Shown here one piece after another: positions 25,658-32,112 of a DNA stretch of 32,112 bases (position 1 is the stretch's first letter; each line of letters begins with the position of its first letter). The notes under the pieces were generated by a model. It was not told the origin of the DNA. It saw only the letters and a list, made by a program, of their open reading frames with translations, and did not search any database. The stretch lies in the NCBI GenBank assembly GCA_027297205.1, contig JAPUIH010000028.1, forward strand, positions 1-32,112, written 5' to 3'. A program made the position numbers and the translations under genes. The DNA is from SAR324 cluster bacterium (GTDB lineage: Bacteria > SAR324 > JACQKK01).

Positions 25658-28447
25658 TCAAACCTGCAGCATGGCCACCAAAGCGCGGGTTTTTTTCAGG
25701 CGCCGTGCGTGAATCTGTGCCTCACTCTCCTGGCTGAGCGGCACATCCGGCTCCACTTCCAACAGGCCCTGCCCCTTACGGACAATGACTCCGCCGTCGG
25801 TGGAGACCAGCACCTTGGTGACGGTGCCGGAAAATTCGGCCCGCAGTGGATTAAACATCTTCATCACTTCCAGCAGGCCCACCACCTCACCTGCTTCGAT
25901 ATGGATGCCTTCCTGTACATAGGGCGGGCTGTGCGGAGAGGGGCGGGAGTAAAAGGTGCCGCCGCTCCAGGCGAGAATGCGGTTGCCGCTTACCGGGAGT
26001 GGTGGCGCCAGGGCTGTGTGGTATTCCTCGATCAGCTGTTCGTTCTGCAAAATCTGGGGCAGCACCGGTTCCAGCCGCTCGTTGACTTTGAGGGCGGCAA
26101 AGCCGGATTCCTCTCCGCTTAGGATGGGCAATGCGAGCAGCTCCAATCCGATCTGATAGCCCCGGTGACTGGCCCGCACCGCCTCCCAGCAAGAGGAAGT
26201 AAAGCCCTTGGGAGGCGTGGCGCGCTTCAGCAGGACGCACAGCTCGGGCCAGGAAGACACGGCCGGGCCCAGCCGCGCATGCAATTCGCCATAAAAGTCC
26301 AGTCCGTCCCGCAGCAGGCGTTGATCCTGCTCCCAGATTTTTTCCTCGGGGGATACGCCCGGACGATTCTCCAGCAGCAAATGAAAATACAACAACTCCA
26401 GCACGGCCAACGGATTCTGGTGCCACGTGATCTTTCCACGGTCGACCGTCCAGCGGCGCGGATTCCATGGCGCCAGCCAGCCAGCCATCAGATGCGGGTG
26501 CCGGTACAGCAGGTGCAACGGCCGCATGACAAGGGTGATTTTATCGGCCAGGCTCTGCGCGGCATCGTCGCCCAGGCGGGCCACCCGCTCGCTTAGCAGC
26601 GCCCAGGCCTCCTCCAGGTGCACTTCCCGGCAAGCCGTGCGCAGGGCACCCACCGCCGCCAGATAATTGCCCACAAAGCGCGTGGAGGGCTTGACCATTG
26701 GCTCGTGGCCCAGCATCCACCGCAGCAGGCCGTAATGAAAGGCGCGATTGGTCAGCACGTCATCTCCCCGCACTTCCATTCTACGCAGTATTTCCGCCAG
26801 CCGGCTGAAATTGTGCTCCCGGTTTTCTCCATGAGTCACCACCAGCGCCGCGTTGGAGTCGTAAGCGCCGGCAAGGTGGTAGGGCATGAAGGTGCCGGTA
26901 TCCGGATTGGGAATGCCGATCCCTTGATCGTCGCGCAATTCATCGTCAACCGGCGGGGACCAATCCAGCACGACACCGCCCGCATGGGGCTGCAGGGCGT
27001 CATTGGTGGCGTTCACCCGCGCCTCTGCGCCGCTGCCATGGCGGGGAACCCGCTCCGGCCGTGGCAGGGCCTGGCCGTGCACCGCCAGCCGCAGCATGGC
27101 CTCCACCAGGGAGTCCACCTGAAACGACTGCTCCGGCCTGGACGGGTTGGAGAAGCGCAGACCGTAAACCATTTCCGTGACCCGGTGCTCCACCTGCACA
27201 CGGGTGTTGATCTCCATGAAATAGTGCTGCTTGCCATGCACGATGGATTCTAAGGTGGAAGCGGAATCCAGTCCCACCGCCGCGCCGATCCGCTCCGCCT
27301 CGCTTTCCATCTCCGCCAGCACCCTCATGTCGTCCCGCAGCACGCGGGCCTGGCGCAGCTTTCCCTCGGCCTGGTAGCGCGTGGCTGAGCTTTCCAGCAA
27401 TTCCGCGGTGATGGAGACCTCCAGCAACTTTTGTTCGTGCATCTGCAGGGAACAGTCACGGCCCCCCAGGGCGATGCACCACTCGCCATTGCCCAGTAGC
27501 TGAATTTCGTTATGGCGGGCGTCCTCCACGTTGAGTTCCATCAGGAAATTCTTGTTGTCCGCCGGCCCCATGGCCCTGGACTCGCTCAGCACTTCGAACA
27601 CCGCATCGGGCACCTCCTGTGTGGCGGAAACGATACGCTGGCCCTTACCGCCTCCCCCTTCGACATGCTTCAAGCGCAGGCGCATGCCCGGATGATCCTT
27701 CAGGAGGCGCGCCGCCTGCCGCTTCGCCTCCGCCTGCAGTTCGGGCAGGCTCAGCAGCGCCTTTCCCTGGATCACCGCTGCCTGCAGCACGGCTTCCGCC
27801 GCTTGGGCCGGGGGCAGCTTCTCCCACCCCGCCGCGGGCCTCAGCCGCTGCTTGCGCACGAGCCGCCTGAGATGCGCCGCCTCGTCCCCTTTACCGGACT
27901 TGGCCAGCAGGGTCAGCGCGGCCACGTTGTCCAGGCCCGGAGTGACGGAGACTCCCAGGCTGCGCGCGAGGGTTTTGGCCGCGTCCTTGGCTCCGGCCCT
28001 GCGCACCACCTGTGAGGAGGGACCCACAAATCCCAGCCCGGCGTCCTCGATGGCTTTGATGAACTCGTGGTCCTCGGCCATGAAGCCGTAGCCGGCAAAG
28101 AGATGGGTATAGCCAGCGCCGTGGGCGATCTCCAGAATCTCCGCGATGCGCTGCCGCTTATCCCCTTCGGCCAGGGAACTGCCATAATCGGAAATACGAT
28201 GCACTCGGGCGTTGCGCCCCACATGGCGCAACTCGGGCGCCAGGGCGCGGCTGTAGATCACGCTGTCTTTTTGCGAGAGTAAAATGCCGCTCGGCTGGGC
28301 ACCCAGCCGGTCAAAGGTGGTCACCGCCTCCAGCCGGATCGGGCCCCGGCACACCACCAGTACCTTCACATGGTCGAACCGGAACTGCTCCCACCAGTTC
28401 TCATGCTTGGCGCCGCGTGCCGGGTTTTTTTTCTCAAAGGCTTGCAT
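25658..28447 (-). CDS. Biotin carboxylase / biotin-carrier fusion, atypical
   Basis: This 929-residue protein joins a biotin carboxylase (ATP-grasp) to a C-terminal biotinyl domain. The N-terminal pre-ATP-grasp part has CRGPIR where most carboxylases have NRGEIA, followed by AGYGFMAED and GFVGPSS. The ATP-grasp glycine loop is VEGGGGKGQ, and the active site is intact: RDCSLQMHEQK, FMEINTRVQVEHRVTE and ARVNA. An insert of about 70 charged residues (around 160-235) precedes the glycine loop. A helical region of ~300 residues links to the biotinyl site EVMKM near residue 860. No carboxyltransferase is encoded nearby, so the acceptor (acetyl-, propionyl-, other acyl-CoA or urea-like) is unknown. 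The ATG at 28447 is used; no clear ribosome binding site is seen. Confidence 0.85.
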   Translation of the reverse strand: MQAFEKKNPARGAKHENWWEQFRFDHVKVLVVCRGPIRLEAVTTFDRLGAQPSGILLSQKDSVIYSRALAPELRHVGRNARVHRISDYGSSLAEGDKRQRIAEILEIAHGAGYTHLFAGYGFMAEDHEFIKAIEDAGLGFVGPSSQVVRRAGAKDAAKTLARSLGVSVTPGLDNVAALTLLAKSGKGDEAAHLRRLVRKQRLRPAAGWEKLPPAQAAEAVLQAAVIQGKALLSLPELQAEAKRQAARLLKDHPGMRLRLKHVEGGGGKGQRIVSATQEVPDAVFEVLSESRAMGPADNKNFLMELNVEDARHNEIQLLGNGEWCIALGGRDCSLQMHEQKLLEVSITAELLESSATRYQAEGKLRQARVLRDDMRVLAEMESEAERIGAAVGLDSASTLESIVHGKQHYFMEINTRVQVEHRVTEMVYGLRFSNPSRPEQSFQVDSLVEAMLRLAVHGQALPRPERVPRHGSGAEARVNATNDALQPHAGGVVLDWSPPVDDELRDDQGIGIPNPDTGTFMPYHLAGAYDSNAALVVTHGENREHNFSRLAEILRRMEVRGDDVLTNRAFHYGLLRWMLGHEPMVKPSTRFVGNYLAAVGALRTACREVHLEEAWALLSERVARLGDDAAQSLADKITLVMRPLHLLYRHPHLMAGWLAPWNPRRWTVDRGKITWHQNPLAVLELLYFHLLLENRPGVSPEEKIWEQDQRLLRDGLDFYGELHARLGPAVSSWPELCVLLKRATPPKGFTSSCWEAVRASHRGYQIGLELLALPILSGEESGFAALKVNERLEPVLPQILQNEQLIEEYHTALAPPLPVSGNRILAWSGGTFYSRPSPHSPPYVQEGIHIEAGEVVGLLEVMKMFNPLRAEFSGTVTKVLVSTDGGVIVRKGQGLLEVEPDVPLSQESEAQIHARRLKKTRALVAMLQV

Positions 28448-28564
28448 GGGGCGGGATAGCAATCGTGAGTCGGGTTGGCCGGGCCGTTCCCGGCTGTGGC
28501 AGGGAGGTTATGGCTGGGGACGCACCTGCTGCTCCTGCCTCGCCAGGGTTAGCACAGTTGCCGG

Positions 28565-29860
28565 TCATTGGGGAGTGGTGCGCGCGGGGAGGGCGGTGCC
28601 CGAAGCGCTCCGCTCATTGCCCAGGAAAGCCTTCTTGGCCACCAGCAGCACCAGGCGTCCGGGGTGCTTCATATGTCCCGCGGCCCATTCCGCCTTCATG
28701 CCCTGGCCCCAGAACACGTCCGCCCGCCCGTGGCCGCGGATTACACCACCAGTATCCTGAACCAGCATAAAGCGCCTGAAGGGCCGCGTGGCGGAATCCC
28801 CGAACAAGGTTGCCTCCGTCTCGATGTAGGCCAGCGCCCCCTTTGGCAACAATCTGTGGTCCAGGGCCAGGGAGCGGCCCGGCGTGAGGGGCACCTGGAT
28901 ATTGCCCAAGGGTCCATTCTCCACCTGGCGGAAGAATGTATAGCTCGGATTTGAGTTCAAAAGCGGACGCACGGACTCGGGGTTTGCATTCAGGTAAGCC
29001 CGAATGCTTTGCATCGTCACTTCCTCCGCGCTGAACACTTCCTGGCGGATCAGTTCCGCGCCGATGCTGCGGTAGGGATGTCCGTTTCCCGCCGCGTAAT
29101 TCACCCGTATTTCCCCGCCGTAGAGAAAACGCACAATGCCCGAGCCTTGAATTTGCAGGAAAAACAGGTCGATCTCGTTCACGTAGGCCAAAGGTTCGGC
29201 CACGCCCTCCAGCACGGCCTTTTCCTGAATTTCCTTGCGCGAGTAAAAGGGCAGCACGGTGCGGCCAGCCAGTCTTCCCACCAGGGTCTGCCTGGGCAGG
29301 GAGGTATTGAATCTGGAAAGCTCCACCGTAACCAGATTGCGCGGCAATTCGTACAAGGGGGCTCTGAAGCCTGGCTCGGATTTTTTGCGGCCCTGAATTA
29401 CCGGCTCGAAATAACCGGTGAACAGATTATTGCCATTCTCCGAGATGGACTCGAACAGATGAAACCGCTCACCCAGCAGGCGCACGAACTGATCCTGGAC
29501 CCGCGCCTCCCGCCGCAGTTGCAGGAACAGTTGGTGGGAGCGGATCATTTCCACCGCGGTATAGGCCAGCTTGCCGAACCGGACGGTGTGGGATGGGGGC
29601 AGCCGGCGGAAATAAGCAATGGAGTGCCGCACCGCTGTCTCCAGGCTATCTGGAGTGCCGTCGTCCTCCCAACTGATATTCAGATCTTCGGGGGCATCGT
29701 GGGCCACGAATCCGGTCTGGGTGCAGGCGGCCATCGCCAGCATGCACAACAGCAGGAAAGCAGCGGCCAATGCTCCCGGTACCTGATGGTGCCGGACATG
29801 CCGGGCCGATGCCGGCTCGTAGAGTGCTCGTGATATATACTGTGAAATTGCTGGGAACAT
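28565..29860 (-). CDS. mltA: Membrane-bound lytic murein transglycosylase A (MltA)
   Basis: MltA cleaves peptidoglycan strands to 1,6-anhydromuropeptides at the outer membrane. A hydrophobic stretch FLLLCMLAMAAC ends in a lipobox cysteine (residue 46 from the chosen start), so it is a lipoprotein. The MltA barrel carries LFTGYFEPVIQG, FFLQIQGSG and AAGNGHPYRSIG. The 3D-type domain carries QDTGGVIRGHGRADVFWGQG, which contains the predicted catalytic aspartate. The start is uncertain: ATG at 29860 leaves an n-region of about 34 residues before the hydrophobic core, and a GTG at 29911 would lengthen it further. Confidence 0.9.
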   Translation of the reverse strand: MFPAISQYISRALYEPASARHVRHHQVPGALAAAFLLLCMLAMAACTQTGFVAHDAPEDLNISWEDDGTPDSLETAVRHSIAYFRRLPPSHTVRFGKLAYTAVEMIRSHQLFLQLRREARVQDQFVRLLGERFHLFESISENGNNLFTGYFEPVIQGRKKSEPGFRAPLYELPRNLVTVELSRFNTSLPRQTLVGRLAGRTVLPFYSRKEIQEKAVLEGVAEPLAYVNEIDLFFLQIQGSGIVRFLYGGEIRVNYAAGNGHPYRSIGAELIRQEVFSAEEVTMQSIRAYLNANPESVRPLLNSNPSYTFFRQVENGPLGNIQVPLTPGRSLALDHRLLPKGALAYIETEATLFGDSATRPFRRFMLVQDTGGVIRGHGRADVFWGQGMKAEWAAGHMKHPGRLVLLVAKKAFLGNERSASGTALPARTTPQ

Positions 29861-30053
29861 CGGGGAAGACCCAAATGGGCGGAACGGAGCGGCGAATGGC
29901 CTTATTGCCACAGCTTGTCACGCCAATTTAGGCAGGCCCCCGGTTGAAGTCAACCGGGCCGAATAAGGTAGGCCGCCTGGAGTGGAGGATCTGTGGGGCC
30001 GGATGAGCCGCCGCGGGACTGTAATCTCCCTGCCAAATTCGGCGGCGCCACTG

Positions 30054-30062
30054 TGGTATGAT
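30054..30062 (+). promoter_or_regulatory. Possible extended -10 promoter of the FG-GAP gene
   Basis: TGGTATGAT matches an extended -10 element (TGn followed by TATGAT), about 100 bases upstream of the ATG at 30160. No good -35 is seen, which extended -10 promoters tolerate. The remaining spacer between mltA and this gene (29861-30159) shows nothing else I can name. Confidence 0.35.
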
Positions 30063-30159
30063 CGCGGCGGCTGAAGTTGCAGGCAAATCGCAGTTGCTTA
30101 CTGCGCCGGCTGCCAGGGGAGGAAGGCCCCGCTTCGCGTGCGTCATCGGGAATGAGAAC

Positions 30160-31758
30160 ATGAGGCCGTTGGATTACAAAATGCGTGCTGTGCAATGGCC
30201 GGGACGGCTTTCCGTCCCCCGCCTTTTGTCAGGAATACTGCTGGGCTTCGTGCTGGCAGTGCTGCCCTTGCGGGCGGAGGGACCGGGGTTTCAGCGTTAC
30301 CGCCTGCCCGTGGAGAAAGAAACCGCCGCGGTATTTGCCTTTGACCTAACAGGCAATGGCCACAAGGAAATTCTCACGGTGGAAGTGGATCGGGCTGTGC
30401 GCAACCCCGTGCCGCACTTGAGGGTGTTTACCCGCAACGGCAAGGGCTTCGATGTGGTCGCAGAAACCGGCCTGCCCCTCCCCGCCTCCCTGGCCATGCT
30501 CGGCGTGGGGAGGTTTCCCGAAGGGCCGGCGCTCGTGATGCTCATGCCCGGCCAACTGCAAATCCTGCCCTGGAAGGAAGGACGGTTCCGGTTGGAGGAG
30601 ACGGTCACCATTGAGCTGGAGAGCATTAATCTGAAGCCTGGCGGGGATCTCAAGACTGGATTGCAATGGATCGTGGACCTGGATGGGGACGGCTTTGACG
30701 AGATTGCCGTGCCGCGCCTCGACGGGCTCCAGATTTTACGGGTACCGGCCTTTGACGCCGTGGAGCGGCATGTGCTGCTCCTCACGCGCAGCAAGAGCCG
30801 CCTGTGGATTTACCTGCGCCAGAACATCGTGGCCTACAGCATTCCCGTGGTGCACTTTCTGGACATCGATGGGCGGGACTGGAAAGACGTGGTGGCTTTC
30901 AACGATGGGCTGGTGCAAATTTTCTACCTCGGTGAGGAACCCGGCGCCATGGTCAAGACGCCCGACGCCGAGCACGACTTGCAACCCCCGAAACCTTTTA
31001 ACCCCGACGCCCCCTGGGATCCGCCACTCAAGATGGTGAAGGCGGGCGATCTTAACGGAGACGGAACGCTGGATTTGGTATTCGTCAAGATCGCGCCCTC
31101 GGATTCTGGTGTGAGCACAAGCTCGCGCGTATTGATTTATTACGGCCGGCGCAATGCGGACAGTGGAATGTATGAGCTGCCGTCCAAACCCGACCAGGTG
31201 TTCGCGACGGAGGGGTTTTCCCATCCCCTGCTGGTGGATATTAACAACAACGGCCGCACGGACCTGGCGCTGGTTAACGTTGAGATCGGATTCTGGGCGA
31301 TGCTCAAGGCGCTGATCGCCCGCACGGTGAGCGCGGAAACGGCGTTTTACCTCATGCCCAAGGAAGGGCGGTATCCCCGGCAACCGGACGCTGTCGTGGA
31401 CTACTCGGTCAAGTTCTCCCTGGGACGTTTCAGCCACCAGCCTCTCACGGCTTTCGGGGATTTCAACGGGGACGGCCGCCCCGACCTGCTGCTGTCAGTG
31501 GACAAGTCGAATCTGGGTATTCATTGGGGGCTTGAAAACGAGTTCTGGGACGACGATTACGACTATCTTTTGGAAGATTTCCTGCCCACCCGGAAAAAAG
31601 GACTGCGGGTTACCGATTTGGACGGAGATGGCCGCGACGACTTGATTTTTACCTACAATCGCAACGATATTAGGCAAATGCCGGAAGTGAATCACAAATT
31701 CACCGTCCTGCTGAGCCGGTTTGCATTACCCGTAAATCAAATTGCCGGTTCCCCCTGA
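30160..31758 (+). CDS. Secreted seven-repeat FG-GAP/VCBS beta-propeller-like protein
   Basis: I do not know a function for this 532-residue protein. After a signal peptide (LLSGILLGFVLAVLPLRAEG, cleavage near LRA) it shows seven calcium-loop-type repeats of the D-x-[DN]-G-x-G-x-x-[DE] kind. These are DLTGNGHKEI, DLDGDGFDEI, DIDGRDWKDV, DLNGDGTLDL, DINNNGRTDL, DFNGDGRPDL and DLDGDGRDDL. Each is followed by a hydrophobic strand, as in integrin-like seven-bladed propellers. The third repeat is degenerate. ATG 30160 is chosen; 30181 is a close alternative and an open extension to 30058 lacks a ribosome binding site. lpxK begins 22 bp after its stop, so the two are probably one transcript, which hints at an envelope role. 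Confidence 0.8.
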   Translation: MRPLDYKMRAVQWPGRLSVPRLLSGILLGFVLAVLPLRAEGPGFQRYRLPVEKETAAVFAFDLTGNGHKEILTVEVDRAVRNPVPHLRVFTRNGKGFDVVAETGLPLPASLAMLGVGRFPEGPALVMLMPGQLQILPWKEGRFRLEETVTIELESINLKPGGDLKTGLQWIVDLDGDGFDEIAVPRLDGLQILRVPAFDAVERHVLLLTRSKSRLWIYLRQNIVAYSIPVVHFLDIDGRDWKDVVAFNDGLVQIFYLGEEPGAMVKTPDAEHDLQPPKPFNPDAPWDPPLKMVKAGDLNGDGTLDLVFVKIAPSDSGVSTSSRVLIYYGRRNADSGMYELPSKPDQVFATEGFSHPLLVDINNNGRTDLALVNVEIGFWAMLKALIARTVSAETAFYLMPKEGRYPRQPDAVVDYSVKFSLGRFSHQPLTAFGDFNGDGRPDLLLSVDKSNLGIHWGLENEFWDDDYDYLLEDFLPTRKKGLRVTDLDGDGRDDLIFTYNRNDIRQMPEVNHKFTVLLSRFALPVNQIAGSP

Positions 31759-31780
31759 TCCCCTCAGTAAGGCCGCGCCG

Positions 31781-32112
31781 TTGAGCCTCCTTTCCACCAG
31801 TCCTTTTTCGCCCTTGCTGGGTGTCGTGTTGATCCCTCTCTCGCTCCTGTACGGAGCCGCCGTGCGGCTGCGCTTGGCGCTGTACCGCGTGGGGATTCTG
31901 CGATCCCGCCGCGCCGCCGCGCCGGTCATATCCGTGGGAAATCTCACCGTGGGAGGCAGCGGAAAGTCTCCCGTGGTGGAATACCTGCTGCGCGAGGCGA
32001 AAAAGGCGGGCGTCAACGCCGTTTCCATCAGCCGGGGCTACGGACGGAGATCCGGTGTGGGGCTGCTGCGAGTGCGTATGAACGATCGCGTTCCGGCCAG
32101 CCCGGAGGTGAT
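31781..32112 (+). CDS. lpxK: Tetraacyldisaccharide 4'-kinase LpxK, 3' truncated by window
   Basis: LpxK phosphorylates the 4' position of the lipid A disaccharide precursor at the inner membrane. About 110 residues are visible and the frame runs off the window. An N-terminal hydrophobic helix (LLGVVLIPLSLLYGAAV) is followed by PVISVGNLTVGGSGKSP, in which GGSGKS is the P-loop, and by SISRGYGRRSG, both hallmarks of the family. The start appears to be the TTG at 31781; AAGG stands about ten bases upstream and no ATG fits. Confidence 0.88.
   Translation, partial: MSLLSTSPFSPLLGVVLIPLSLLYGAAVRLRLALYRVGILRSRRAAAPVISVGNLTVGGSGKSPVVEYLLREAKKAGVNAVSISRGYGRRSGVGLLRVRMNDRVPASPEV

Overview
The window is a GC-rich, densely packed stretch of a Gram-negative bacterial chromosome. 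Genes for lipid A, inner-core LPS and LPS export (lpxK, hldE, lptC), outer-membrane and periplasmic functions (MltA, a Do-type protease, LspA) and ordinary housekeeping (nusB, ligA, trkA) point to a pseudomonadote or a close relative. I cannot name the genus. There is no sign of phage, integrase, IS element or CRISPR array.

Layout. 1-2061: a fatty-acid-transport-type acyl-CoA synthetase cut by the window edge, followed by the decayed tail of a second copy. 2127-3795 (-): a LarE-like sulfur transferase and an unrecognised acidic helical protein. 3935-4324 (+): a DUF423 membrane protein. 4321-7387 (-): a 2-hydroxyacyl-CoA lyase, an AlaX-type tRNA editing protein and a PilZ protein. 7555-11386 (-): the selenium region. 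11791-16468 (+): a ParA-like ATPase, nusB, ligA and trkA. 16506-19268 (-): lptC and a Cdc48-type double AAA ATPase. 19484-19975 (+): lspA. 20051-22512 (-): a Do-family protease and a YdjM-like membrane protein. 22755-24643 (+): hldE and a VOC protein. 24724-29860 (-): an alpha/beta hydrolase, a large biotin-carboxylase/biotin-carrier fusion and mltA. 30160-32112 (+): a secreted seven-repeat FG-GAP protein and the start of lpxK.

The outstanding region is 7555-11386. Three genes in one direction appear to form a selenium locus. Two match the selenoneine pathway: senA (EgtB-like selenoneine synthase) and senB (selenosugar synthase). The gene upstream of them is a pyridine-nucleotide-disulfide oxidoreductase of the mercuric-reductase/dihydrolipoamide-dehydrogenase type. 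Its reading frame carries a UGA exactly where the second redox-active cysteine belongs (C42-VNTG-UGA47). A strong ribosome binding site precedes its ATG, the remaining 411 codons are intact, and a hairpin with a G-first apical loop lies 21 nt after the UGA, as expected of a bacterial SECIS element. I read it as a selenoprotein flavoenzyme encoded next to selenoneine biosynthesis, which would join protein-bound and small-molecule selenium in one locus. senC/selD, selA, selB and selC are not in the window, so the genome must be checked for them.

Other points of interest are the acyl-CoA synthetase remnant, a 2-hydroxyacyl-CoA lyase near an acyl-CoA synthetase (possible alpha-oxidation), a LigA with a changed NMN-site residue, a Cdc48 homologue lacking one D2 arginine finger, and a biotin carboxylase fusion without a carboxyltransferase neighbour.
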